Shown: positions 43,146 to 52,173 of the stretch, in pieces | Position numbering within the stretch: the first letter of the stretch is position 1 | How the letters are laid out: each line of letters begins with the position of its first letter | Source of the DNA: Xanthomonas sp. DAR 80977 | GTDB taxonomy: Bacteria; Pseudomonadota; Gammaproteobacteria; Xanthomonadales; Xanthomonadaceae | DNA: 64,000 bases | NCBI RefSeq assembly: GCF_041240605.1 | Contig: NZ_CP162487.1 | Coordinates: 2,239,001-2,303,000, forward strand | Reading direction: 5' to 3' | The notes under the pieces: model-generated | The model's input: the letters and a program-made list of their open reading frames with translations, nothing else | Databases searched by the model: none | What the model was told of the DNA's origin: nothing | Translations under genes and position numbers: made by a program

Positions 43146-43541
43146 TCACTTCTCGAACGACAGTTCGTAGGACAGGTACAGCGGCGCCTGCGGCGGGGCC
43201 TGCAACGGGCGCTGGCGCAGGAAGCGCTCCAGGCACAGCGCCAGCGGCGTGGTGCCGTTGCGCCAGCTCGCGCCGATCGCGCCATCGGCCTGGACCTGGA
43301 CCACGACGACGAACGGCGAGGTGTCCGGGCGCGGGGTGGCGCAGCTGGCCACGCCCTCGTCCAGCGCCGCGCGCTGCAGCGCCTGCAGGCGCTCGGCCAG
43401 CGCGGTAGGCAGCGCGGCCTCGTCGCGGTCGGCCAGGGCCTTGGCCGCGGCGTAGTCGGACGGTCCGGGAACCGGGTCGGCCGCGGCGGCGGGAAACGCC
43501 AGGGCGGCGGCGAGCAGGCAGGGCAGCAGACGTGGCGACAT
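43146..43541 (-). CDS. Small exported protein of unknown function
   Basis: A 131-residue protein with a signal peptide (MSPRLLPCLLAAALAFPAAAA). The mature part has two Cys and a C-terminal beta-rich stretch (FVVVVQVQADGAIGASW ... LYLSYELSFEK) reminiscent of TonB C-terminal folds, without enough similarity to be sure. It starts 25 bases after the ABC exporter stop on the same strand, so the two may be cotranscribed. Confidence 0.65.
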   Translation of the reverse strand: MSPRLLPCLLAAALAFPAAAADPVPGPSDYAAAKALADRDEAALPTALAERLQALQRAALDEGVASCATPRPDTSPFVVVVQVQADGAIGASWRNGTTPLALCLERFLRQRPLQAPPQAPLYLSYELSFEK

Positions 43542-43566
43542 GGCGGATCCGAAAGGCGGGCGAGGT

Positions 43567-45450
43567 TCAACGATACCCAGCGGCCTGCAGTTCGAACAGT
43601 TCCGCGTAGCGCCCGCCCTGCGCCATCAGCTCGGCATGGGTGCCGCTGGCCTCGATCTGGCCGCCGGCCAGGACCAGGATGCGGTCGGCCATGCGCACGC
43701 TGGAGAAGCGGTGCGAGATCAGCACCGCGGTGCGGTTGTCGGACAGCTCCTTGAAGCGCTGGAACACCTCGAATTCGCTGCGCGCGTCCAGCGCCGCGGT
43801 CGGCTCGTCCAGGATCATCACTTGCGCGTCGCGCATGTAGGCGCGCGCGATCGCGATCTTCTGCCATTGCCCGCCGGACAGGTCCACGCCGGTCTTGAAG
43901 CGGCGTCCGATCAGCTGCTCGTAACCGTGCGGCAGGCCCTCGATCAGCTCGCTGGCCATGGCGCGCTGCGCGGCGGCGCGGATCCGCGTCGCATCGGTCA
44001 TCGAATCGACCCGGCCGACGCCGATGTTCTCGCCGGCGCTGAGGTGGTAGCGCACGAAGTCCTGGAAGATCACCCCCAGGTTGGCGCGCAGGTCGTCCAG
44101 GTCGTAGTCGCGCAGGTCGCGGCCGTCGAGCAGGATGCGGCCCTCGTCCGGGTCGTACAGCCGCGCCAGCAGCTTGACCAGGGTGGTCTTGCCGGCGCCG
44201 TTCTCGCCGACCAGCGCCAGCACCTCGCCGGCGCGCAGCTCGAAGTCCAGGTGGCGCACCGCCCACTGCTCGGCATCGGGGTAGCGGAAGCCGACGTTCT
44301 CGAACACGAAGCCGCGCGCGATCGGCCGCGGCACCGGCACCGCGCCGGGCCGGGTGCGGATCTCCGGCACGATGCGGAAGAACGAGTACAGATCGTCCAG
44401 GTACAGCGCCTGCCCGGCCACCTGCGAAAAGCCGATCAGCAGCCCTTCCAGCAGCTGGCGCAGGCGCAGGAAGCTGCCGGCCAGGAAGGTGAGGTCGCCG
44501 ATGCTGAAATCGCCGCGCACCGTGCGCCAGGCGATGTAGCCGTAGGCGGCGTAATAGCCCAGCGTGCCCAGCGCGGCCAGCAGCGTGCCCCACAGCATGC
44601 GCTTGCGCGCCAGCGCGCGGTTGGCCTGGAAGAAGCGGTCGGCCAGCGCCCGGTAGCGCGCGATCAGGAAGCTGTGCAGGTTGAAGATCTTCACTTCCTT
44701 GGCGGTCTCGACGCTGGCGCCGACCTGGCGCAGGTAGTCGAGCTGGCGCCGCTCCGCGGTCCATTGGAAGTTGAGCGAATAGCCCAGCGCGTTGAAGTGC
44801 GCCTCGCCGATGAAGGCCGGCACCAGCGCCAGCGCCAGCAGCAGGATCAGCCAGGGCGCGTAGACCAGCAGGCCGATCGCGAAGCTGACCACGGTGATCG
44901 CGTCCTGCACCTGGCCGAACAGCTGGCTCATCAGGTTCATCCGGCCCATGGTCTGGCGCCGCGCGCGGTCGAGCTTGTCCTGCTGTTCCGGGTCCTCGAA
45001 ATCCTCCAGGTCCAGCTGCGCGGCATGCTCCATCAGCTGCACGCTGGTGACGTTGTTGAACAGCTCCGACAGCAGCGTGTCGGCATAGCTGACCAGCCGC
45101 CCGAGCAGGTCCGAGCCGATCGCCAGCGCCAGTTCCAGCGCCAGCAGTTCCAGCAGCCGCTGCAGCCGCCCGCTGGCCAGCGCCTGGCCGAACGAAGTGA
45201 AGCCGGGCGACTGCCCGACCAGGTGGATCGCCTCGTCGATGATCAGCTTGCCGATGTACAGCGAGGCCACCGGGATCAGCGCGCGCAGCACGCGCAGGCC
45301 GATGCTGGTGAGGGTCAGCCAGTGGCTGGTCTGCCAGATCTGGCGCAGGAACGGCGGCAGGTTGCGCATCGCGTCGAAGCGCTCGCGCAGGCTGGGGCCG
45401 GCGCTGGCGGCAGGGCGCGCAGCGCCGTGGGAAGGAGGAGAAGAGGCCAT
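43567..45450 (-). CDS. ABC exporter, fused membrane and ATPase domains
   Basis: A 627-residue half-transporter with a membrane domain of six helices in the first 350 residues and an ATPase domain bearing GENGAGKTT, DLSGGQWQK and MILDEPTAALD. Homodimers of this B-family type export lipids, peptides or drugs. The nucleotide domain opens with FVFENVGFRYPDAEQWAVRHLDF, common in xanthomonad multidrug/lipid exporters. Substrate unknown. A small exported protein follows on the same strand. Confidence 0.92.
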   Translation of the reverse strand: MASSPPSHGAARPAASAGPSLRERFDAMRNLPPFLRQIWQTSHWLTLTSIGLRVLRALIPVASLYIGKLIIDEAIHLVGQSPGFTSFGQALASGRLQRLLELLALELALAIGSDLLGRLVSYADTLLSELFNNVTSVQLMEHAAQLDLEDFEDPEQQDKLDRARRQTMGRMNLMSQLFGQVQDAITVVSFAIGLLVYAPWLILLLALALVPAFIGEAHFNALGYSLNFQWTAERRQLDYLRQVGASVETAKEVKIFNLHSFLIARYRALADRFFQANRALARKRMLWGTLLAALGTLGYYAAYGYIAWRTVRGDFSIGDLTFLAGSFLRLRQLLEGLLIGFSQVAGQALYLDDLYSFFRIVPEIRTRPGAVPVPRPIARGFVFENVGFRYPDAEQWAVRHLDFELRAGEVLALVGENGAGKTTLVKLLARLYDPDEGRILLDGRDLRDYDLDDLRANLGVIFQDFVRYHLSAGENIGVGRVDSMTDATRIRAAAQRAMASELIEGLPHGYEQLIGRRFKTGVDLSGGQWQKIAIARAYMRDAQVMILDEPTAALDARSEFEVFQRFKELSDNRTAVLISHRFSSVRMADRILVLAGGQIEASGTHAELMAQGGRYAELFELQAAGYR

Positions 45451-45657
45451 CCGCGCATTGTGCCGGGGCCGGGTGTGCGCGGGGAGTGTTTGGGCCTGGT
45501 GCGACCGGCGGGCCGCGGTGCGCTATCGGTGCGGCGGCCGCGGCCCGCTGTCGCCAAGACGCTATTCCCGCTATCTTCCGAGCCCGGACCAGGGACCGCT
45601 CTTCATGCAGAACGCACTGCCGCTTGCCGCGCTCGACTGCTTTGGAGGACGTGCGCG

Positions 45658-45885
45658 ATGACGGCGGGCTTCGCCATCCGCTACGTCGTCTACTGTCTGG
45701 CCATCCTCGGTTGCCTGTTCTGGATCAACTCCTTTCTGCCGCCGGCTGTCGCCATCGTCGCCGCGCTGGTGTTCTTCGGGTTTGCGGTCGTCTACACCGT
45801 GTTCCGCCTGCTGGGCGGGCGCGGCCGCATCGGTGTCGGCAACCTCTGGAAGGAGTTCCTGGATTTCCTCTACGGTCTGGGCTGA
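45658..45885 (+). CDS. Small two-helix membrane protein
   Basis: A 75-residue protein, MTAGFAIRYVVYCLAILGCL... with two hydrophobic segments and a C-terminal GNLWKEFLDFLYGLG amphipathic end. A good GGAGG site lies 10 bases before the ATG. No family recognised. It stands alone between the ABC exporter and a convergent dimethylargininase-like gene. Confidence 0.6.
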   Translation: MTAGFAIRYVVYCLAILGCLFWINSFLPPAVAIVAALVFFGFAVVYTVFRLLGGRGRIGVGNLWKEFLDFLYGLG

Positions 45886-45955
45886 CCAGCGGCGCAGCGC
45901 TGCGGGTATCGCGCATGCGGCCATGCGCTGGCAGGCCGTCGATCGCTGCGGAACG

Positions 45956-46861
45956 TCACTCGTCCAGGCGCAGGGTCAGGCACTTGGCCGCGCCGCCGGC
46001 CTTCAGGAATTCGTCCAGCGGGGTCTGCACCACGCGGTAGCCGATTCCGGCCAGGGCCGCGCACAGGTCCGGGCTGGCGCGATTGAGCAGCAGGCGCTGG
46101 TCCAGGTCCACCGCATTGCAGGCGAAGGCGAGGGCGTCGGCCTCGCCGACCGCGATGCGCTGCGCCGGCGGGATGCGGCGGGCGATGGCTTCCTGGGCGT
46201 AGTCGTCGAACGCGCCTGGGTAGTACAGCAGGTAGCCGTCGCGCAGCGGGCAGAAGCAGGTGTCCAGGTGATAGAAGCGCGGGTCGACCAGGCGCAGCGG
46301 CATCACCTCGATGTCGAGCAGGTCGGCCAGTTCGTGCGCGGCGGCCAGGTCGCTGCGGTGGCCGTGGCCCATCCACAGCCGGCGCGCGCCGCGGTCCAGC
46401 AGCGCGTCGCCGGCGCCCTCGAAGCGCAGGTCCTCGGGCAGCGCGCGGATGCGGAAGCCGGCGCGGCGGCACCAGTCGGCGAACAACGCTTCCTCGCCGC
46501 GCCGTTCGGCATGGCGGAAGCGGCTGGGCACGAAGCTGTCGCCGAGCACCAGGCCGGCGTTGGCGCTGAACACCATGTCCGGCAGGCCAGCGGCCGGCGC
46601 GATCCGCTCGATCTCGGCACCGGCGGCCGCGGCCGCGGCGACCAGCGCGTCCCATTGCGCCTGCGCACGCTCGCGGCTGGCGGCGTGGACGTTGCCTTCC
46701 ATCCAGGGGTTGATCACGTAGTCCACCGCGAAGTGCTGCGGCGCGCACATCAGCAGGCGGTGGCCGCCATGCGCGGCGGCGGCGGCCTGGGCCGCCGGCT
46801 CGGCGAGCGCCAGGTCCGCGGCGTCCTCGATCGCGCCGCCCGCCAGGATTTTCTCGATCAT
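45956..46861 (-). CDS. Dimethylargininase/arginine-deiminase-like hydrolase
   Basis: A 302-residue enzyme of the amidinotransferase/guanidino-hydrolase fold. Nucleophilic Cys295 in GGAAKCLTLRL, His198-Leu-Asp200 in FYHLDTCFCP, and FSANAGLVLGD near residue 98 form the active site; DYVINPWMEGN is a substrate-site block. It should hydrolyse a guanidino compound such as dimethylarginine, or arginine or citrulline; the choice is open. The start at 46861 has a GGAGCGAGG site; the frame is open to 46921. Confidence 0.85.
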   Translation of the reverse strand: MIEKILAGGAIEDAADLALAEPAAQAAAAAHGGHRLLMCAPQHFAVDYVINPWMEGNVHAASRERAQAQWDALVAAAAAAGAEIERIAPAAGLPDMVFSANAGLVLGDSFVPSRFRHAERRGEEALFADWCRRAGFRIRALPEDLRFEGAGDALLDRGARRLWMGHGHRSDLAAAHELADLLDIEVMPLRLVDPRFYHLDTCFCPLRDGYLLYYPGAFDDYAQEAIARRIPPAQRIAVGEADALAFACNAVDLDQRLLLNRASPDLCAALAGIGYRVVQTPLDEFLKAGGAAKCLTLRLDE

Positions 46862-46934
46862 GCCCGCCTCGCTCCGTGCTGGTGATGCGCAAACGCTAGC
46901 GGTGTCGTGTTGCGGACACATGTCTGCTGGGAGC

Positions 46935-46962
46935 CGGGATTGGGGATTCGGGATTCGGGATG
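46935..46962. repeat. Heptamer tandem repeat CGGGATT
   Basis: Four 7-bp units (CGGGATT, GGGGATT, CGGGATT, CGGGATG) between the dimethylargininase-like and carboxymuconolactone-decarboxylase-like genes. Related to TCCCGAG repeats at 12131-12156. Confidence 0.85.
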
Positions 46963-46963
46963 G

Positions 46964-46995
46964 AGCGGCGTACCGGCATGCGCCGGTACGCCGCT
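46964..46995 (-). terminator. 14-bp hairpin after the AhpD-like gene
   Basis: Perfect arms 46964-46977 and 46982-46995 around ATGC, beginning four bases after the stop of the AhpD-like gene on the minus strand. No T run. Confidence 0.6.
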
Positions 46996-46999
46996 GCGC

Positions 47000-47440
47000 T
47001 TACGGCAGTTCCGGTTGCAGGCCCACGCCGAGCCGGTTCCAGGCATTGATCAGCGCGATGGCCATGGTCAGCGCGCTGATGCCCGGCGCGTCGAAATGCG
47101 CGGTCAGCGCCGCGTAGCAGGCGTCCGCCGGCGCGCCGGCGGGCAGCGTGGTCAGCGCCTCGGCCCAGGCCAGCGCGGCGCGTTCGCGCGCGTCGAAGAA
47201 GCGGCTCTCGCGCCAGCCGGCGACGGTGTCCAGCTTGCGCGGTTCCAGGCCAGCCTTGCGCAGGGCCGTGGCATGCATGTCGATGCAGTAGCTGCAGCCG
47301 TTGAGCTGGGAGACGCGCAGGCACACCAGTTCGGCCAGGTCATGGCCGAGCACGCCTTCGTGCACCTGCTGGCTGGCGCCCAGCAGGGCGCGGAAGGCCT
47401 CCGGTTCGTGGCGGGTGTAGTCGATGCGATGGAAGTGCAT
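47000..47440 (-). CDS. Carboxymuconolactone decarboxylase/AhpD-like protein
   Basis: A 146-residue protein with the AhpD redox motif C49-x2-C52-x3-H56 in LNGCSYCIDMHATAL. In the ECF41 system such proteins are the typical target gene; many act as alkylhydroperoxidase or thiol reductants, exact substrate unknown. It has a GGAGC ribosome site and an ECF41-type promoter 45 bases upstream, and the ECF41 sigma gene is its upstream neighbour on the same strand. Confidence 0.92.
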   Translation of the reverse strand: MHFHRIDYTRHEPEAFRALLGASQQVHEGVLGHDLAELVCLRVSQLNGCSYCIDMHATALRKAGLEPRKLDTVAGWRESRFFDARERAALAWAEALTTLPAGAPADACYAALTAHFDAPGISALTMAIALINAWNRLGVGLQPELP

Positions 47441-47484
47441 GTGTCTTGCTCCATGACGGCCGCCCTGGCCGTCTTCGCACCAAG

Positions 47485-47511
47485 GACGCGCGACGGCGCG
47501 GGGCCGTGACA
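47485..47511 (-). promoter_or_regulatory. ECF41-type promoter of the AhpD-like gene
   Basis: On the minus strand TGTCAC (47511-47506), a 17-base spacer, CGTC (47488-47485). This is the published ECF41 target pattern and is identical in spacing to the site before the sigma gene itself. Confidence 0.8.
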
Positions 47512-47597
47512 CTGCGCCGTCGCTGGCCAGGGCTGCCGCGCGGGCAGGCCATGCGTCCCGCCAGCGACGCACCGGGTGGGCATGGCCGCGCCGCGAG

Positions 47598-48464
47598 CTA
47601 GCCCCGTGCGGTCAGTGCCGGCAGCTTGTCCGGATTCATCAGCGTCAGCACTTCGACGATGCGTTCGCCGTCGATCACCACCAGCACCGCCGAATGCAGG
47701 TGGGTGCCGATGAAGCGCAGGATCGCCGGTTCGCCGTTGACCGTGCCGATCCGCGACTGCAGGCCCAGGCCGCGCCGCGCCACCGCCCAGTACAGCATGG
47801 CGATGCGCTCGGCGCCCAACAGTGGCCGCACCGTGGCGGTGACCTTGCCGCCACCGTCGGAGCGCATCCGCGCATTGGCGTCGAGCAGGGCCACGATCGC
47901 GTCGCGGTCGCCCTGCTGCGAGGCGTGCATGAAGCGCTCGAGCAGTTGCCGGTGGCGTTCCGGGGCCACCGCGAAGCGCGGCCGGCCGGCCTTGAGCCGT
48001 TCGCGCGCGCGATGCACCAGCTGCCGGCAGTTGGCTTCGGCATGCCCGAGCAACTGGCCGATCTGCGCGTAGTCGTAGTCGAAGGCCTCCTTCAGCAGGA
48101 ACGCGGCGCGCTCGTCCGGGCCCAGCCGTTCCAGCAGCGCCAGGAACGCCACCGACACCTGCTCGGCGCGCGCATGGCGCTCGGCCGGGTCGGCCTCCTC
48201 GGCGATCTCCAGCGGCTCGGGCAGCCACGGGCCGGTGTAGTGGACGCGGGCGCCGCGCGCCGCGCGCAGCCGGTCCAGCCCGAGCCGGGTGGTGACGGTC
48301 ACCAGCCACGCCTCCGGATCGCGGATCGCGGCGCGGTCGCCGGACTGCCAGCGCAGCCAGGCCTCCTGCAGCACGTCCTCGGCGTCGCTGCGGCTGCCGA
48401 GCAGGCGGTAGGCCAGGCCGAACAGCCTGGGACGTTGCGATTCGAAGGTCGGATCGGGGCTCAT
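47598..48464 (-). CDS. ECF41-group RNA polymerase sigma factor with SnoaL-like C-domain
   Basis: A 288-residue sigma factor: region 2 (GLAYRLLGSRSDAEDVLQEAWLRW), the ECF41 linker signature WLPEPL at 80-85, region 4 (DYDYAQIGQLLGHAEANCRQLVHRARERL), and an extra domain of about 110 residues of SnoaL_2 type with the conserved DGGGK (203-207) and NPDKL (277-281). In ECF41 proteins this extension replaces the anti-sigma factor, controlling activity from within. The neighbouring AhpD-like gene is the standard partner. The gene has its own ECF41-type promoter, so autoregulation is expected. Confidence 0.95.
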   Translation of the reverse strand: MSPDPTFESQRPRLFGLAYRLLGSRSDAEDVLQEAWLRWQSGDRAAIRDPEAWLVTVTTRLGLDRLRAARGARVHYTGPWLPEPLEIAEEADPAERHARAEQVSVAFLALLERLGPDERAAFLLKEAFDYDYAQIGQLLGHAEANCRQLVHRARERLKAGRPRFAVAPERHRQLLERFMHASQQGDRDAIVALLDANARMRSDGGGKVTATVRPLLGAERIAMLYWAVARRGLGLQSRIGTVNGEPAILRFIGTHLHSAVLVVIDGERIVEVLTLMNPDKLPALTARG

Positions 48465-48473
48465 GGCGACCAG

Positions 48474-48500
48474 GACGGAACAGCGCGTGCCGGCGTGACA
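48474..48500 (-). promoter_or_regulatory. ECF41-type promoter of the sigma gene itself
   Basis: On the minus strand TGTCAC (48500-48495), 17 bases, CGTC (48477-48474). A start about 7 bases downstream would be at or just before the ATG at 48464. Same bases and spacing as upstream of the AhpD-like gene. Confidence 0.75.
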
Positions 48501-48524
48501 GCGGGCGGGACGGCCACTTTGCCC

Positions 48525-48530
48525 TAAAAT
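48525..48530 (+). promoter_or_regulatory. Likely -10 box of the fumarase gene
   Basis: TAAAAT followed by GACCGGG, 35 bases before the GTG start. Its upstream half overlaps the divergent ECF41 promoter region. Confidence 0.4.
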
Positions 48531-48565
48531 GACCGGGTTTCCCCCCGCCAGCCGTAGAGCCAGCC

Positions 48566-50089
48566 GTGACCTCGATCAAGCAGGAAGACCTCATCCAGTC
48601 CGTCGCCGATGCGCTGCAGTACATCAGCTACTACCATCCGGTCGACTACATCAAGAACCTGTCGGCCGCCTACGAGCGCGAACAGTCGCCGGCCGCCAAG
48701 GACGCGATCGCGCAGATCCTGATCAACTCGCGCATGTGCGCCGAAGGCCACCGCCCGATCTGCCAGGACACCGGCATCGTCACCGTGTTCCTCGAGATCG
48801 GCATGAACGTGCGCTGGGACGACGCCACGATGGGCGTGGAGGACATGGTCAACGAGGGCGTGCGCCGCGCCTACAACCATCCGGACAACAAGCTGCGCGC
48901 CAGCGTGCTGGCCGATCCGGCCGGCAAGCGCGCCAACACCAAGGACAACACCCCGGCGGTGGTCAACACCAAGATCGTGCCGGGCGAGCACGTCGAGGTG
49001 ATCGTCGCGGCCAAGGGCGGCGGTTCGGAGGCCAAGAGCAAGTTCGCCATGCTCAACCCGTCCGATTCCATCGTCGACTGGGTGCTCAAGACGGTGCCGA
49101 CCATGGGCGCCGGCTGGTGCCCGCCGGGCATGCTCGGCATCGGCATCGGCGGCACCGCCGAGAAGGCCATGCTGCTGGCCAAGGAAGCGCTGATGGAGCC
49201 GATCGACATCGTCGACCTGCAGGCGCGCGGCGCGTCCAACCGGGCCGAGGAACTGCGCCTGGAGCTGTACGAGAAGGTCAACGCGCTGGGCATCGGCGCG
49301 CAGGGCCTGGGCGGCCTGACCACGGTGCTGGACATCAAGGTGAAGGACTATCCGACCCACGCCGCCAACCTGCCGGTGGCGCTGATCCCCAACTGCGCCG
49401 CCACCCGCCACGCGCACTTCACCCTGGACGGCAGCGGCCCGGTGATGCTGGACCCGCCCTCGCTGGAGGACTGGCCCAAGCTCACCTACAACCCGAGCAA
49501 CGCGCGCCGGGTGAACCTGGACAGCATCACCAAGGAAGAGGTCGCCAGTTTCAAGCCGGGCGAGGTGGTCCTGCTCAACGGCAAGCTGCTGACCGGCCGC
49601 GATGCCGCGCACAAGCGCATGATCGACATGCTCAACCGCGGCGAGACGCTGCCGGTGGACTTCACCAACCGCTTCATCTACTACGTCGGCCCGGTCGATC
49701 CGGTGCACGACGAGGTGGTCGGCCCGGCCGGCCCGACCACCGCCACGCGCATGGACAAGTTCACCCGGCAGATGCTGGAGCAGACCGGCCTGCTCGGCAT
49801 GGTCGGCAAGTCCGAGCGCGGCGACGCGGCGATCGACGCGATCCGCGACAACAAGGCGGTGTACCTGATGGCGGTCGGCGGTTCGGCCTACCTGGTGTCC
49901 AAGGCGATCAAGGCCGCGCGCGTACTGGCATTCGAGGACCTGGGCATGGAGGCGATCTACGAATTCGAGGTCAAGGACATGCCGGTCACCGTGGCGGTGG
50001 ATGCCAGCGGCGAGTCGGTGCACAAGACCGGCCCGCGCGAATGGCAGGCGCGCATCGGCAAGATCCCGGTGGTGGTCGAGCCGGCCTGA
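48566..50089 (+). CDS. fumA: Class I fumarate hydratase (4Fe-4S)
   Basis: A 507-residue enzyme of the TCA cycle converting fumarate to L-malate with an oxygen-sensitive 4Fe-4S cluster. The three cluster Cys are Cys66 (PICQDTG), Cys185 (GAGWCPPG) and Cys277 (LIPNCAATRHAHF). The N-terminal hydratase alpha part and C-terminal beta part (PVDPVHDEVVGPAGPTTATRMDKF) are in one chain as in E. coli FumA/FumB. Start is GTG, with a TAAAAT box upstream. Monocistronic by spacing. Confidence 0.96.
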   Translation: MTSIKQEDLIQSVADALQYISYYHPVDYIKNLSAAYEREQSPAAKDAIAQILINSRMCAEGHRPICQDTGIVTVFLEIGMNVRWDDATMGVEDMVNEGVRRAYNHPDNKLRASVLADPAGKRANTKDNTPAVVNTKIVPGEHVEVIVAAKGGGSEAKSKFAMLNPSDSIVDWVLKTVPTMGAGWCPPGMLGIGIGGTAEKAMLLAKEALMEPIDIVDLQARGASNRAEELRLELYEKVNALGIGAQGLGGLTTVLDIKVKDYPTHAANLPVALIPNCAATRHAHFTLDGSGPVMLDPPSLEDWPKLTYNPSNARRVNLDSITKEEVASFKPGEVVLLNGKLLTGRDAAHKRMIDMLNRGETLPVDFTNRFIYYVGPVDPVHDEVVGPAGPTTATRMDKFTRQMLEQTGLLGMVGKSERGDAAIDAIRDNKAVYLMAVGGSAYLVSKAIKAARVLAFEDLGMEAIYEFEVKDMPVTVAVDASGESVHKTGPREWQARIGKIPVVVEPA

Positions 50090-50182
50090 CCGCCCGCGCC
50101 GCGGGCGTCGGCATCCGCGCGCTGGCCTTGCGCCGGCGCCGCGGCAATAATCGGCGCTGGCTTCGCTTCCGGGGAAATCGTC

Positions 50183-50818
50183 GTGTCCATCGTTCTGTAC
50201 GGCTCGCCCAGTACCGCGTCGTTCGTCGTGCACTGGCTGCTGATCGAACTGCAGGTCGATTTCGAACTGCACATGCTCGACTTCGCGCGCCAGGAGCAGA
50301 AGCGCCCCGAATACCTGGCGCTCAACCCCCAGGGGCGGGTGCCGACGCTGGTCCTCGACGGACAGGTGCTGACCGAATCGATCGCCATCGCCATGCACCT
50401 GGCCGATATGTACCCGCACGCCGGCCTGGCGCCGCCGCCGGCCACGCCGGAGCGCGCGGCCTATTACCGCTGGATGCTGTTCGGCGCCTACACCCTGATG
50501 CCGGCCTACCGCGACTGGTTCTATGCCGACGAAGCGGCCGGCGCCGACAACGCCGAGCGCGTGCGCGCCAACGCCCGCGCGTTCCTGGAAAAGGCCTGGG
50601 ACGAGGTCGCCGCGCACCTGGACGCGCAGGGGCCGTACCTGCTGGGCGAGCACTGCAGCGCCGCCGATTACGTGCTGGTCATGCTGATGCGCTGGTCGCG
50701 CAACATGCCGCGGCCCACCGACACCTGGCCGTCATTGCACGCGCTCGCGCAGCGCATGAAGGCGCGTCCCGCGTTCCAGGAAACCTACCGCCGCGAAGGC
50801 CTGACCGACTGGACCTGA
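50183..50818 (+). CDS. Glutathione S-transferase
   Basis: A 211-residue cytosolic protein with a thioredoxin-like N-domain (IVLYGSPSTASFVVHWLLIELQVDF ... LNPQGRVPTLVLDGQVLTESIAIAMHLAD) that carries the glutathione-binding VPTL and ES motifs, and a helical C-domain with GPYLLGEHCSAADYVL. It starts with GTG behind a GGGGAAA site. Substrate unknown; nothing in the neighbourhood links it to a pathway. Confidence 0.93.
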   Translation: MSIVLYGSPSTASFVVHWLLIELQVDFELHMLDFARQEQKRPEYLALNPQGRVPTLVLDGQVLTESIAIAMHLADMYPHAGLAPPPATPERAAYYRWMLFGAYTLMPAYRDWFYADEAAGADNAERVRANARAFLEKAWDEVAAHLDAQGPYLLGEHCSAADYVLVMLMRWSRNMPRPTDTWPSLHALAQRMKARPAFQETYRREGLTDWT

Positions 50819-50891
50819 GCGCGGCGGCGCCGGTACCGCGCGGCGGCCGTCGATGGCCACCGCGCGTTTCCCGGCTGAGGCCTGTCGGGCC

Positions 50892-52043
50892 TCAGTACCA
50901 CTCCAGCAGCGACACGCCCAGGCCCACGTAGGTGGCGCGGTGGTTGTAGTCGATCATGCTCTCGCCGTAGCCGTCGAACACCTGCACGTGGCCACGCAGC
51001 AGGTTGCTGATCGGGAAGCCCCAGTCCAGCTGCACCGCGCCGTGCGAGCGGTCGCCGCTGCGCAGCGAATGCCGCGCCATCAGCGAGATCTCGTGGCCGC
51101 CGCGGTTGTAGGTCAGGGTCGCATCGCCGCGGCCCATGTAGTCCTCGATGTCCGGGTTGTTGTCCTGGCGGTCGCTTTCCGGGATCCGGTACCACGGGCG
51201 CAGCACCAGCGCCCAGTTCTCGCGGTCCAGGCCGATGTTGAGGATCGCCCGGTTCCAGCTGCGCGAGAACGGATCGCTGCGGCCGTTGGACTGGTGGTTG
51301 AGCTGGATCCCGGTCATCCGCCCCTTCCAGCCGAACAGGCTGTAGTTGTTGCGGAACACCAGCGCCAGCTCGGGTTCGTAGTTGGTCTCGCGGAACGGCC
51401 GCGACTGCTCGCTGTTGTAGACCTGCCAGCGCGAACTCTGGGTATAGGCGCCCCACAGGTCGCCGTTGTCGCCGAAGATGTTCTCCACGATCTTGGTCTT
51501 GAAGCTGAGCTGGAACTTGGCTTCGATGCTGTCCAGCGGCTCGGCGGTGGTCACCGTGTTGTTCGGGTTCGGCGAGGACGGGGTCTCGTTCTTCTTGCTG
51601 GTCCAGAACGCCGGCAGCAGGTACACCGGCTTGTAGGCGCGCAGCTGGAAATTGCCCAGCTTGGAATCCTTGGCCAGCTCCCAGCGGCTGTCCAGCAGCG
51701 AACCCTTGCCGGCGTTGGCGATGGTGGCGTCGTAGCGGTCGTCCTTGAACAGCGAGGCGGTGCGCTGGCGGGTGCGCTCGGCCAGGCCGGCGTCCTGCGG
51801 GATCGACGCATCCAGCTGCCGCTTCTGGTTTTCGCTGGCCGTCTTCGCCGCCGCATCGGCGGCCTGCGGGTCGGACACCCGGCGCGACAGCGCCTGGTCG
51901 TAGCAGGACAGGCGCGCGGCGTCGCTGGTAATGGCGACGCAGGCTTCGGGCGAGGCGGGAGTGGGCATCACTTCCTGGGCGTGGGCCAGCGGCATCGCCG
52001 CGAAGGACAGCAGCAACAGGGGACGGGCCGGGCGATGGATCAT
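50892..52043 (-). CDS. pldA: Outer-membrane phospholipase A1
   Basis: A 383-residue outer-membrane protein with signal MIHRPARPLLLLSFAAMPLAHAQ. The barrel has the OMPLA catalytic set His250, Ser252 and Asn264 (LNHQSNGRSDPFSRSWNRAI), spaced exactly as His142/Ser144/Asn156 in E. coli, and ends in LLEWY, an aromatic C-terminus for barrel assembly. Some 100 residues more than the E. coli enzyme lie between signal and barrel and include two Cys. It should hydrolyse phospholipids when the outer membrane is disturbed. Start at 52043 begins the signal peptide; the frame is open to 52304. Confidence 0.93.
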   Translation of the reverse strand: MIHRPARPLLLLSFAAMPLAHAQEVMPTPASPEACVAITSDAARLSCYDQALSRRVSDPQAADAAAKTASENQKRQLDASIPQDAGLAERTRQRTASLFKDDRYDATIANAGKGSLLDSRWELAKDSKLGNFQLRAYKPVYLLPAFWTSKKNETPSSPNPNNTVTTAEPLDSIEAKFQLSFKTKIVENIFGDNGDLWGAYTQSSRWQVYNSEQSRPFRETNYEPELALVFRNNYSLFGWKGRMTGIQLNHQSNGRSDPFSRSWNRAILNIGLDRENWALVLRPWYRIPESDRQDNNPDIEDYMGRGDATLTYNRGGHEISLMARHSLRSGDRSHGAVQLDWGFPISNLLRGHVQVFDGYGESMIDYNHRATYVGLGVSLLEWY

Positions 52044-52173
52044 GCAGGTTCTCTCGGAAACAGGCGGCGCGGGCGGGTGGTGCGCTGCCGAGGTGAATAG
52101 CCGGCTGCGAAAATACAGGAGCCAGCGCAACGGGGTCATCACACGTTCATCTCGCGCCGCAAACGGCGCCGGG

